A stretch of DNA of 42,537 bases from Pseudomonadota bacterium (GTDB taxonomy: Bacteria > Pseudomonadota > Gammaproteobacteria > Burkholderiales > Rhodocyclaceae): contig QQUN01000042.1 in assembly GCA_008501585.1 (NCBI GenBank), positions 1-42,537 of the forward strand, given 5' to 3'. Positions within the stretch are counted from its first letter, which is position 1. Each line of letters begins with the position of its first letter. The notes below the pieces were generated by a model. It saw only the letters and a list, made by a program, of their open reading frames with translations, had not been told where the DNA came from and made no database searches. Below are positions 6,897-15,460 of this stretch, piece by piece. The position numbers and the translations under genes are program-made.

Positions 6897-8039
6897 TCAG
6901 CCCCCGGCCGCCTCCAGCGCATCCGCCTCGGCCGCCATCGAGCGAACCCCCAGCGTCCGGATCAGCCGCAGCTTCTCAGCCCGCTCCGCCTCGCTCAAAT
7001 CCGATCGCCCGTGCAACTGGAACAGCCGCGGCCAGCCTTCCATCTGCTTGCGCTGGGCCGGACTCAGCTCAACCTTCCGCCCGCGAAGACCGCCAATATA
7101 CGAACCGGAAATAGAAAGTCGGCTGTGCCCGGCAATCTCGGCCACCACCTGGCGCGCGTGATCCACCTTGTCCGGGTCCGCCGCGGCCAGCACCCGAGCC
7201 GGATCAGCGCACCGGATCGGGGAAGGAATCCCAGCCAAGGACTCGAAGGTGTCATTGAGCCCCTGGTGGCGAAGTCCGTGAGGCGTCACCCCAAGCGCTT
7301 CCTTCGACACCCCGCAGCGGCGAAGCACATAGCTGAACCGATTGAGCGCCTGCTTCAGATTCCGGTTCGGATCACCTACATGACCATTTCTTGACCGGAC
7401 ACGGCTCTTGGCTTCGTCGAGCACCCGGCGCTGGTAGTCCGTGGTCAGCGGCACGATTCGCATCCGACCGCCCTTCGTACCATCGAGCACCTCGATCCGA
7501 TCGCCCTTGTCCGCCCGGTGCGGCCTGAACATCACCGCCTCCTCCCGGCGCAGATAGAACGCATGGCACAGGCGCAGCTGGAACCCCACGTAGTCGTCCA
7601 TCGCGGACACCATCGCCAGCACCCCCTCCACATCCACGCCCGCCGCGCTCCACGAGTGGTCATAGGTGGCCATCCCGGAGCGGCGCACCCGCGCACTGTC
7701 CGTGACGTACTCATGCGAACGACGAACCATCCCGCCCTTGCCAAGCCATTGGGCAAGCGTACGCAGATGACTGATCCGGTTCTGCAGCGTAGAGGCCGAC
7801 AGCCCCTCCCCGTCCCAGCGCGACACCAGCGCCTCAATGTGCTTCTCGCGCAGCGCGTAGATGCTCTTGATCGCGTACCCCATCTCGTGAAGCTGCCGGA
7901 ACGCCTGAAACAGCACCGCCTGGCGCGCATCCTTCGTCCGATCGCTCACCGGCTTCATCCGACCCTTCTGCGGCGCACTGCGGCGACCACTCTCGGCGAG
8001 CAGCTCCACAAGCTCACTCTTCCAGCCGTGGCCCTTCAT
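6897..8039 (-). CDS. Tyrosine recombinase (Integrase_1-type)
   Basis: This 380-aa site-specific recombinase is of the kind found in integrative elements of beta- and gammaproteobacteria. The N-terminal helical DNA-binding domain (about residues 40-150) is followed by the catalytic domain. Its first Arg is in CHAFYLRREEAVMF, then HGLRHQ (H-x-x-R), then GHSRLSISGSYIG with the second His and the nucleophile Tyr. All key residues are present, so it looks intact. The ATG at 8039 follows GGAG at good spacing; the open frame to 8171 is not needed. It is convergent with the HicA-like gene. It is not next to a recognisable attachment site, so it may be a remnant of a second element within the island or act on a distant site. 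Confidence 0.85.
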   Translation of the reverse strand: MKGHGWKSELVELLAESGRRSAPQKGRMKPVSDRTKDARQAVLFQAFRQLHEMGYAIKSIYALREKHIEALVSRWDGEGLSASTLQNRISHLRTLAQWLGKGGMVRRSHEYVTDSARVRRSGMATYDHSWSAAGVDVEGVLAMVSAMDDYVGFQLRLCHAFYLRREEAVMFRPHRADKGDRIEVLDGTKGGRMRIVPLTTDYQRRVLDEAKSRVRSRNGHVGDPNRNLKQALNRFSYVLRRCGVSKEALGVTPHGLRHQGLNDTFESLAGIPSPIRCADPARVLAAADPDKVDHARQVVAEIAGHSRLSISGSYIGGLRGRKVELSPAQRKQMEGWPRLFQLHGRSDLSEAERAEKLRLIRTLGVRSMAAEADALEAAGG

Positions 8040-9093
8040 CTGCCTATCTCCTTTCCGGAAACCTAAATTCGCCGCGTCCGCCCAGAGCGCAGCGGGCGTC
8101 ACCACCCCCTCCGATCTGGACGCGCGCAGTCGCCCTGTCCGCACCAGACCTACCCGTCTGTTCGACCCCAAGGGTCAGGAGCGCAGAACACCCCTCATCA
8201 GCAACTAAGGCGATACGTGAGCATGCGAGAGTCCGCCCGGCAGAGCATTTCTGTCGTACCAAACGCGGCCGGATGTACCGACCAACACCACCCCAACTAA
8301 AGCGGTGTGACGAAACGGGAGGCTCGTCCGTCCTCCTACAGATCCATTGCACTGAACACCCAGCCCGCTGTCCTCCCTGCCACCAGGAGGAGTGCTGTTT
8401 CGTCCGCTCCGAGGGTGGCGGTCAGCAGATCACGTGGTCTGCCCTCGCGCCGGTAATGCACGGACGATGCGTCAGTCGAAAATTGAGATGCGTGTCGCCA
8501 TCCAGGTAGGAATGAGCAGCACTTGCGGTCAGAGCGACCCGGTCAGGAAAGAACGCGCCCGGAAAGGCGCCTCATCTCCGTCAAAGCCAGGTCGGCTCAT
8601 GACGGCTTGGCGTCCAGCGAAGGAGCGCCGCGTCCGATCAGATCAGTACGTCCGAGCGGATTGATGCAGAGGGCGAGACGGGGAGTCTCGTCCGTGGCGG
8701 ATGGTGCAGTTGGTGTGTCGCCAGTGAGGCGGGCCCGCATGCGGGGCTTGAGAAGGGCTGCGTTGAGGATGGCAGCTATCCTGTCAGAGACGTGCAAATA
8801 CTATTTCCGAGCCGGACAACTGTCAAACGAAGCCACGTTCAATTTCCGTTTCACCAGCAGATTCACTTTTGAATCCGAGCCGGATTCTCGCGCCGTTGTT
8901 GGGTTCCCCTATCACTCTCTATTGAACACTTTTTGCGAATGCCAGTGATTGGGCCAATTCTCCGGGGATCGAATAGGGACAATTCAAGTGCTCGATTCTG
9001 TTTCCGGAAGGCTGTATTGCCGACCCGCTTTCCCCTTTCAAGCGCCAAGGCAGGTGCGGGCGCGAAGCGTCGAGTCCCATAGGCGACGCGCTG
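8040..9093. other. About 1 kb without a supportable gene
   Basis: Several open frames exist here, but none has a coherent composition, a ribosome site or recognisable motifs. A clean hairpin is present, CGAGAC (8674-8679) with GTCTCG (8685-8690), and a looser version of the same sequence occurs near 8300-8340. The stretch probably holds decayed mobile DNA together with the repeats that follow. Confidence 0.5.
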
Positions 9094-9257
9094 ACGTCGA
9101 ATTGGCGACGTTTGAACCGGGCGGCGGCGGGGCGAATTGGTCCAACGTCGAATTGGCGACGGTTTCGCGTCGGATTGGCGACGTTAGTGCCGTCTGCGGT
9201 TTGCGCCATGGAACCTAACGTCGAATTGGCGACGTTTAAACGACGCCAATTCGTCGC
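9094..9257. repeat. Iteron-like repeat cluster (or solo transposon end)
   Basis: Four direct copies of a 20-bp unit close to ACGTCGAATTGGCGACGTTT start at 9094, 9145, 9167 and 9218, a 51-22-51 bp spacing. A fifth, inverted and slightly altered copy occupies 9238-9257. Partial copies flank the cluster. Such clusters occur at plasmid origins and also as multiple terminal repeats of IS21-family elements; no transposase or rep gene is adjacent. A ParM-like remnant follows within 100 bp, which slightly favours a plasmid-maintenance origin. Confidence 0.6.
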
Positions 9258-9354
9258 GAGAATCGATTAACGAGGCAAAACGCTGTTTTCCCAAGGTGGT
9301 TGGCGAGGGGCCGACGGCTAGGATTCGGGCACTCAAACACAAGGAGTGCTTCCA

Positions 9355-9715
9355 ATGACTGCAATCGTCCGCGCCATCGACGTGGCTATGGCAATACCAA
9401 GTACGTGGTCTTTCATGAGCGTGGCCAGGAGGTCCAGTGCGCTGTCTTCCCCTCGATCGCCCCTCAGGCGAGCGTCGGCGCCGACCTGTCGGGCGGAGTG
9501 TTTCAGAAGCGCAACACGGTGACCGTCGACGTGAACGGCGTGCTGTATGAAGTGGGGCGCGACGCCAAGCTCGCCCAGGACGCCAGCTACGGCCGGGTGC
9601 TCGATTCGAAGTTTTCGCTCTCGGATGTCTACATGGCGCTCGTGCGCGGGGCGATCTCCTACATGGGCGTGCCGCACATCGATGTGCTCGTGCTTGGCTT
9701 GGCCCACAGCAGTGA
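9355..9715 (+). pseudogene. ParM/StbA-like plasmid segregation actin, frameshifted fragment
   Basis: A good ribosome site (AAGGAG) precedes the ATG at 9355, which reads MTAIVRAIDV. The frame then needs one extra base to continue as GYGNTKYVVFHERGQEV, so the phosphate-binding DVGYGNTK motif of the actin-like ParM/StbA family is split by a one-base deletion near 9385. The second frame continues with FPSIAPQASVGADL, VGRDAKLAQDASYG and IDVLVLGL, all fitting the family's N-terminal subdomain. Similarity ends near 9700, about a third of the usual 320 aa. The gene is therefore both frameshifted and 3'-truncated. It indicates plasmid or integrative-element ancestry for this part of the island. Confidence 0.7.
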
Positions 9716-9877
9716 CAGGGAGGCACCACCAGTCATTGCCCCCAAAATTAGGCGAGCACACCATTCAGGATGTCGTCGTTTTTGCTACGCCACCGCACAA
9801 GGCGTCCTCGGCAACTCGGCATGGTGAGACAATTGGTGCTCTCGAACCGCCCCTACACGCACCATCGCTCTGCGCCA

Positions 9878-10324
9878 ATGCAAACGCTCACCCAGACCCC
9901 CGTCAAAATGCCCGACGACGCGCCGGCATGTGAAGTTCGGCTGATCTCCCATCGGATCAGCGCGGGCTTCCCCTCCCCGGCCAGCGACTATGTTGAGGAC
10001 GGCCTGGACCTGAACGACTACCTGGTTCGCAACAAGGCGGCCACCTTCATGTTCACGGTCAAAGGCGACTCGATGACCGGCGCCAGCATCGAAGATGGAG
10101 ACAAAGTGGTCGTCGACCGCTCGCAGGCACCGCAGCACAACGACATCGTTGTTGCGGTGGTGGACGGGGAATACACGATCAAGCGCCTGTTCATGCGTGG
10201 CGGCACGGTCGAGCTGCGCCCTGAGAACGCAGCGTTTTCGGCGATCCGCTTCGCCGAGGGGCGCGAGCTCGAAGTGTGGGGTGTGGTTGTTGGCGTGGTC
10301 AGGCGCTACCCGGCCAAACGGTAG
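9878..10324 (+). CDS. umuD: UmuD-like S24 peptidase, translesion polymerase subunit
   Basis: This 148-aa protein is the self-cleaving accessory subunit of DNA polymerase V. The cleavage site is Ala29-Gly30 in ISAGFPSPA, the catalytic serine is Ser65 in KGDSM, and the general base is Lys102 in YTIKRL, so the Ser-Lys dyad is complete. Length fits the family (about 140). The ATG at 9878 is chosen to give the family-like N-terminus; no strong ribosome site is visible and the ATG at 9908 is an alternative. umuC begins 5 bp after its stop, so the two are one transcript. I could not see a LexA box of the usual CTG-N10-CAG form upstream, so SOS control is uncertain. Confidence 0.9.
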   Translation: MQTLTQTPVKMPDDAPACEVRLISHRISAGFPSPASDYVEDGLDLNDYLVRNKAATFMFTVKGDSMTGASIEDGDKVVVDRSQAPQHNDIVVAVVDGEYTIKRLFMRGGTVELRPENAAFSAIRFAEGRELEVWGVVVGVVRRYPAKR

Positions 10325-10329
10325 GCACC

Positions 10330-11619
10330 ATGAGCACCGCCCCCCAGTTTGCACTGGTCGACGTGAACAATTTCTACGTCTCGTGCGAACGTGTCTTTCA
10401 GCCCGCGCTGGCCCATGTGCCTATGGTGGTGCTGTCGAACAATGACGGCTGCGCGGTGGCGCGCAGCAATGAGGTCAAGGCGCTCGGCGTCAAGATGGGG
10501 GTGCCGTGGTTCAAGATGAAGGATCTGGCCGCCAAGCACGGCATTCGAGCCTTCTCTTCGAACTACACGCTGTACGGCGACATGAGCAATCGGGTGGCGA
10601 TGGTGCTGCGCGGATTCTCGCCCCAGCTTGAGATTTACAGTATCGATGAGGCGTTTTTGCGCATCGAGACGGTCGCCCACCTCCATGGCGGGCCGGGGGC
10701 GATGGGGCAGCAGATCCGTAGCAGGGTCAAGCAATGGACGGGGCTGCCCGTGTGCGTAGGGGTCGGGCCCTCAAAGACGCTGGCCAAGCTGGCGAACCAT
10801 ATGGCAAAGAAGATCCCGGTCTTCGACGGCGTCTGCGATCTCCACGCGCTGAGCCGGCCGGAGCGCCTCGCCCACATGGCAAACATCGACGTGAGCGAAG
10901 TCTGGGGCGTTGGGCCGCAGCTTGCCCCTCGGTTGGCCGAGATGGGCATTCGTTCAGTCCTCGATCTGCGCAACGCCTCCCCCAAAGCGATGCGGACCCA
11001 CTTCGGCGTGGTGATGGAACGCGTATGCAGCGAGTTGCGCGGCATTCCCTGTCTGGCGCTGGAAGAGGTGGCGCCATCGCGACAGCAAATCATGTCATCG
11101 CGCAGCTTCGGGCAAAGCGTCGAGGCTTTGGGGGAGTTGAGCGAAGCGGTCGCCTCATACGTTGGCCGCGCTGCGGAGAAACTGCGCCAGCAAGGCTCAG
11201 TGTGTGCCGCAGTCCACGTGTTCGTGCAGTGCAACCCCTTCCGACCCGAGGAGCCCCAGAACAACGCTGGGACAACAGTCGCACTGATTGCCCCAAGTGA
11301 TGACACGCTCGCGCTGACAGCCGCTGCACTGCAGGGCCTGAAGTCGATATACCGCCCGGGCTTTCGCTATAAGAAGGCCGGCATCATGCTTACCCTGCTC
11401 TCGGACAAGGGCATCCAGCAGGGCAGCCTGTTTGATGCGGTGGCAGAGCACCCGCGATCGGCCGCGCTCATGTCCGCCATGGACCAGGTCAACCGCCTCT
11501 ATGGGCGCGGCATGTTACGCACCGGGGCCAGCGGCACGCAGCAGCGCTGGAGCATGCGATCGGAAAACCGATCGCCACGATTCACCACGCGGTGGGACGA
11601 GTTGCCCGTCGTCAGGTAA
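10330..11619 (+). CDS. umuC: UmuC, Y-family DNA polymerase V catalytic subunit
   Basis: This 429-aa error-prone polymerase copies damaged DNA once activated by UmuD' and RecA. The Y-family signatures are present: [15 protein letters not shown] at the N-terminus with the first metal-binding Asp, and YSIDEAFL with the second Asp/Glu pair near residue 105. A helix-hairpin-helix region follows ([17 protein letters not shown]). The C-terminus, with [17 protein letters not shown] and a tail ending RWDELPVV, is the DUF4113 segment typical of UmuC. Length is normal (E. coli 422). It is translated right behind umuD. The copy sits in an island between a ParM remnant and a SRAP gene, so it is probably a mobile mutagenesis module rather than the resident one. 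Confidence 0.93.
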   Translation: MSTAPQFALVDVNNFYVSCERVFQPALAHVPMVVLSNNDGCAVARSNEVKALGVKMGVPWFKMKDLAAKHGIRAFSSNYTLYGDMSNRVAMVLRGFSPQLEIYSIDEAFLRIETVAHLHGGPGAMGQQIRSRVKQWTGLPVCVGVGPSKTLAKLANHMAKKIPVFDGVCDLHALSRPERLAHMANIDVSEVWGVGPQLAPRLAEMGIRSVLDLRNASPKAMRTHFGVVMERVCSELRGIPCLALEEVAPSRQQIMSSRSFGQSVEALGELSEAVASYVGRAAEKLRQQGSVCAAVHVFVQCNPFRPEEPQNNAGTTVALIAPSDDTLALTAAALQGLKSIYRPGFRYKKAGIMLTLLSDKGIQQGSLFDAVAEHPRSAALMSAMDQVNRLYGRGMLRTGASGTQQRWSMRSENRSPRFTTRWDELPVVR

Positions 11620-11681
11620 GGACGGGCACGCCGCTCTACCGAGGAAGGAACCAAAACCTGCGCCCGGGGTATCCTTGATCC

Positions 11682-12320
11682 ATGTGCTCAAACTATCGCC
11701 CAATCGGACACAAGGAACTGTCGTTCTTTGACGTCCCGCCGATCGACGACGACATCCCGGAGGGGGACGTTTACCCGGGCAGTGCCGCACCACTCATCTA
11801 CCGCCCGGGCGACAGCGCACCGCGCGCCGCTGTCCTGGGCACGTTCGGACTGCTTCCCGTTTGGGCCAAGGAGCCGGCCTTTGCAAAGCGAACATACAAC
11901 GCGCGCTCCGAGACCGTTGCTGAGAAGCCGTCATTTCGCAACGCCTGGCGAAAACGCCAGCTTTGCATCGTCCCGGCCACTGCCTTCTACGAGCCGTGCT
12001 ATGAGACCGGCAAAGCGGTCTGGTGGACGATCCAACGCGTCGATGGGAAGCCAATGGCCCTGGCCGGCCTTTGGGAGCGCAAATTCTGGGGAGAAGGAAC
12101 GCCCAGTTGGTCGTTCACGATGCTGACCGTTAACGCAGATGATCATCCCGTGATGCGCCACTTTCATAAGCCAGGCGACGAGAAGCGTACTCCGATCATT
12201 TTGGATGGCGCCCAAATTGAGGGCTGGCTGGGCGCGGCCAATGAAGCACAGATGAGGGAACATCTTCGCCCCTGCGATCCTGAGTTACTGACTGCGGCGT
12301 CTGGCCGCCTTGGCCCGTAG
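11682..12320 (+). CDS. SOS response-associated peptidase (SRAP/HMCES/YedK family)
   Basis: This 212-aa protein crosslinks to abasic sites in single-stranded DNA and so protects them. The catalytic Cys2 directly follows the initiator Met (MCSNYRP). The other conserved elements are the YNARSETV motif, the FYEP motif containing the active-site Glu, and HPVMRHFHKP containing the active-site His. Length fits the family. It starts 62 bp after umuC on the same strand, so the three genes form a DNA-damage tolerance module. Clustering of SRAP with umuDC-type polymerases is common in mobile DNA. Confidence 0.93.
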   Translation: MCSNYRPIGHKELSFFDVPPIDDDIPEGDVYPGSAAPLIYRPGDSAPRAAVLGTFGLLPVWAKEPAFAKRTYNARSETVAEKPSFRNAWRKRQLCIVPATAFYEPCYETGKAVWWTIQRVDGKPMALAGLWERKFWGEGTPSWSFTMLTVNADDHPVMRHFHKPGDEKRTPIILDGAQIEGWLGAANEAQMREHLRPCDPELLTAASGRLGP

Positions 12321-12566
12321 CGCGGTCAAAAAAAGAGATCGATGGCTGGCCGCGCTTCGGCGGCTGCTGCAGATTGCCTCGCGTGGAGTGAAGGGCTGGT
12401 TCACTCGCCTTTTCGACTTTGCCCCGACCCAAAAGCTCAGATTGTGACAATCGGAAGCCATTGATTGCGAACGTCGCGAGAGGGTTGCATACGGCCACCC
12501 TCTCACTCAGATTCCGTGTCTTGGGCAATTTCCGCAAGCCTCGATTGCGGCCGCGCAGGGATACGT

Positions 12567-12618
12567 CGTAAGCGCCCGGCGAACCCATCTATCCCTGGTG
12601 CGGTAGTGCGCTGAAGAT
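12567..12618 (-). repeat. 52-bp dispersed repeat, copy B (inverted)
   Basis: The reverse complement starts ATCTTCAGCGCACTACCGC and ends TTCGCCGGGCGCTTACG, matching copy A at 77-128 except for the central 8 bases and isolated changes. The two copies face each other across 12.4 kb and end close to the start of the cas operon. Confidence 0.6.
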
Positions 12619-12734
12619 GGTGCCTGTAGCAGGAGTGTCGCTTGACCGACGCTCGAACGGCGTTGGACCAACGCAGCGCCAGCAGAACCTGAGCATGAGT
12701 AGCGCAACCGCGCGAAACAGAAGAAAATCCCTAT

Positions 12735-12764
12735 TTGGATAACACCTCACTTGCGAGGTATAGT
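12735..12764 (+). promoter_or_regulatory. Sigma-70 promoter candidate for cas operon
   Basis: TTGGAT (12735-12740) and TATAGT (12759-12764) are separated by 18 bp and lie 56 bp before the cas3 ATG. The match is reasonable rather than strong. Confidence 0.45.
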
Positions 12765-12820
12765 GCTTCAGCATTTCCAACGTCATTCTTTCTGATCACG
12801 CTCAGTCGAATTTTCCACCG

Positions 12821-15457
12821 ATGGCCCAGCATCTGACGAAAACTGACGCCTTTGGAAAACTGCACCGAACCGACCGAGGCATCGAGTGGCATTCGCTGGT
12901 CGACCACGCAGCCGATGTATCCGCGGTCTTTGAGGCACTATGCTGTTGCCGTAGCATTCGTCGCGCGCTAAGCGCGGCCGCAGGCCGGCCGCTTGGCGAC
13001 GGCAACACCGCACGACTCGCGGCCCTCGTTTTTCTGCACGACCTCGGAAAGGCTAATGCCGGGTTCCAGGCCAAGCGATGGATTGAGAGCGAACGTCCCC
13101 GTGCTTGGTTAACTGCGGGACATGGAATCGAGGCGATCGCGCTGCTTGATGCCGCTTATGCCTGCGACGGCGAAGCTCGTACGCTGCTGTCGCGCCTTCC
13201 AATCGAAGCCATTCTCGAATGGGGGTCTCCCTCCGCGATCGACGCCTTGCTGCGCGCGAGCATCTCACACCACGGGCGCCCACTGGCCAATCCCCCAGAC
13301 TGGTTCAACGTTCGCATCCACTGGCAGCCCCACGATGGTTACGATCCCGCGGAACAGCTTTCAACCCTTGGCGACGCCATGCAGCGTTTCGTGCCGGAAG
13401 CCTTCTGCGCAAGCGACGAGTTGCTACCAGAATCTCCACGCTTCGCGCACCTGTTCGCCGGCTTGGTACAGCTTGCCGACTGGCTGGGATCCGACACCCG
13501 GTTTTTCCCGTTTTCGGCCCCAGACGAAGACCGTCTGAGAACCTGCCGCGAACGTGCGCGCGACGCGGTGAGGAGCATCGGCCTCGACGCTGAACCCTAC
13601 CGGCAGTACCTGCAGACCAAGCCACCCGTTTTTTCCGGCGTTTTCGATACCCCGGCTCCCTATCCTGCGCAAACGGCAATGGCCGACGAATCACTGGGGC
13701 CGGTCGTTGTCCTGGAGGCGGAAACGGGTAGCGGAAAAACGGAGGCTGCACTCTGGCGCTTCCTGCACCTCTTTGCCCTGGGAAAGGTCGATAGCCTCTA
13801 CTTCGCACTGCCGACCCGAGTTGCCGCCACCCAAGCCTATCAGCGTATCCATCGAGCACTGTGCCGTGCCTGGCCAGACGGCGGAGGAGCGCCGATGGCA
13901 GTTCGGGCTCTTGCTGGCTACGCAGCTGCCGATGACGAGACAGCACGAGCATTGCCAGATTTCAAAGTGCTCTGGAGCGACAACCCGACTGATGCGGAGG
14001 CTGAACGGCGCTGGGCTGCAGAGTCTTCCAAACGTTTTCTTGCCGCGCCGATTGCAGTTGGCACCGTGGACCAAGCCCTCCTTGGCACCTTGCAAGTCAA
14101 GCACGCTCACCTGCGCCACGCGCTCGCATCTCGTTCGTTGCTAGTCATTGACGAGGTGCATGCATCTGACGCCTATATGGGCGTCCTTGTCGAGCAACTG
14201 ATTGCCGCTCAAACAGCACTCGGCGGCCATACTCTGTTGCTTTCCGCGACGCTTGGCGCAGTAGCCCGAACACGCTATCTGCATGCGGGTATGCATCCTG
14301 CGCCACGGCCTCCTTCTATGGATCTCGCCAGTTCGCTCCCCTACCCCGCTATCAGCGACCAGCGTGGGCTGCACGTCACGGCAGGCGCCAAGCGCGAAAA
14401 AACTGTCGCTTGGCGCTGCGAGGACATTATCGACAACCCAGAACGCGTCGCATCCCTTGCCCTTGATGCCGCAGCTCAAGGCGCGCGCGTGCTTGTGATC
14501 CGAAACACCGTCCCGGCTGCAGTTGCCACGCTCGCCGCACTCGAATCTGCCACCCCTGAGTCGGACTGGCTTTTTAGTCTGGCGGGAGCGGCCACGTTGC
14601 ATCACAGCCGCTTTTCACGTGAGGATCGCCCTGCACTCGATGATGCCGTCGAAGCCGCGCTTGGCAAAAATCGTCCCAACGGGCCGTTAATTGTGGTCGG
14701 CACACAGACGCTAGAGCAAAGCCTGGATCTTGACGCTGATTACCTGATCACCGATCTGTGCCCAATCGACGTGTTGCTTCAGCGCATCGGCCGCCTGCAC
14801 CGCCACACGCGCCCTTCCAATGCAAGGCCGAATGCGTTCCGCGAAGCGCGCGTCGTCGTATTGACGCCCCCGGGCGGCGATCTCACCCCATGCCTGGCAC
14901 GCCCGCGCCACGGACTCGGCCGTTTCCGCGACGGCGGTGGAGTGTATCCCGATGTCAGGATCCTGGAAGCCACGCGCAGGTTAATCACTACCGAACCAAC
15001 CGTTTGCATCCCTGCCGACAACCGACGACTTGTCGAGTCAGCCACGCACCCCGAAGCCGTGTGCGCGCTTGAATCGCTGGGCGATGCCTGGGCAATTCAC
15101 GGAGGACAGATCGACGGAGATACCGGCGCCCGCCGGACCAGCGCCAAACTTGGCCTACTGCCGCTGGACACCGAGTTCTCCGAACTCAGTTTCCCGAATG
15201 ACGTAAAGCTTGCCACCCGCCTCGGTGCTGCCGACCGCGTCGTGATGTTCGATCCGCCGATTCCCGGCCCTTTTGGTAACCCAGTTGAGGCACTTCCTAT
15301 TCGACACCACTTGGTGCCACAGGGGCTGTCATTGGAGGCCGAGCCCGAAAACGTGGCGCCGGCGCCCGGTGGCTTCGCATTTAGCCTGGGCGATGCCCAT
15401 TACCGCTACAGCCGCATTGGACTCGAAAAACTCTCGACAGCCGCTACCCCGGAGTAA
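12821..15457 (+). CDS. cas3: Cas3, type I-E CRISPR helicase-nuclease
   Basis: This 878-aa effector is recruited to DNA marked by Cascade and unwinds and degrades it. The N-terminal HD nuclease has HSLVDH (His24, Asp28, His29) and HDLGK (His73, Asp74). The superfamily-2 helicase carries Walker A ETGSGKT near residue 303 and a DEVH box near residue 444, with a later GTQTLEQSLDLDADYLITD motif and a QRIGRLHRH motif VI. Order (HD then helicase) and length (E. coli 888) are normal, and all catalytic residues looked for are present. The ATG at 12821 lacks a strong ribosome site. It is the first gene of a cas operon; cse1 begins 3 bp after its stop. No dedicated regulator gene precedes it. Confidence 0.96.
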   Translation: MAQHLTKTDAFGKLHRTDRGIEWHSLVDHAADVSAVFEALCCCRSIRRALSAAAGRPLGDGNTARLAALVFLHDLGKANAGFQAKRWIESERPRAWLTAGHGIEAIALLDAAYACDGEARTLLSRLPIEAILEWGSPSAIDALLRASISHHGRPLANPPDWFNVRIHWQPHDGYDPAEQLSTLGDAMQRFVPEAFCASDELLPESPRFAHLFAGLVQLADWLGSDTRFFPFSAPDEDRLRTCRERARDAVRSIGLDAEPYRQYLQTKPPVFSGVFDTPAPYPAQTAMADESLGPVVVLEAETGSGKTEAALWRFLHLFALGKVDSLYFALPTRVAATQAYQRIHRALCRAWPDGGGAPMAVRALAGYAAADDETARALPDFKVLWSDNPTDAEAERRWAAESSKRFLAAPIAVGTVDQALLGTLQVKHAHLRHALASRSLLVIDEVHASDAYMGVLVEQLIAAQTALGGHTLLLSATLGAVARTRYLHAGMHPAPRPPSMDLASSLPYPAISDQRGLHVTAGAKREKTVAWRCEDIIDNPERVASLALDAAAQGARVLVIRNTVPAAVATLAALESATPESDWLFSLAGAATLHHSRFSREDRPALDDAVEAALGKNRPNGPLIVVGTQTLEQSLDLDADYLITDLCPIDVLLQRIGRLHRHTRPSNARPNAFREARVVVLTPPGGDLTPCLARPRHGLGRFRDGGGVYPDVRILEATRRLITTEPTVCIPADNRRLVESATHPEAVCALESLGDAWAIHGGQIDGDTGARRTSAKLGLLPLDTEFSELSFPNDVKLATRLGAADRVVMFDPPIPGPFGNPVEALPIRHHLVPQGLSLEAEPENVAPAPGGFAFSLGDAHYRYSRIGLEKLSTAATPE

Positions 15458-15460
15458 CGC

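Larger units (their letters stand above)
12321..12820. other. 500-bp intergenic region before cas3
   Basis: No supportable gene. It contains the second 52-bp repeat copy (12567-12618) and a promoter candidate for the cas operon (12735-12764). The remainder shows no clear structure. Confidence 0.6.

Noticed and set aside
8523-8948. 141-aa rightward frame in the 1-kb gap
   Set aside because: Composition is shadow-like, there is no ribosome site and no motif; it is probably decayed DNA.
9700-9877. Possible SOS box before umuD
   Set aside because: No CTG-N10-CAG-like palindrome could be found by eye.
13305-13952. 215-aa leftward frame inside cas3
   Set aside because: It is an arginine-rich antisense shadow of a well-supported gene, as are many other leftward frames in the cas and aryl polyene regions.
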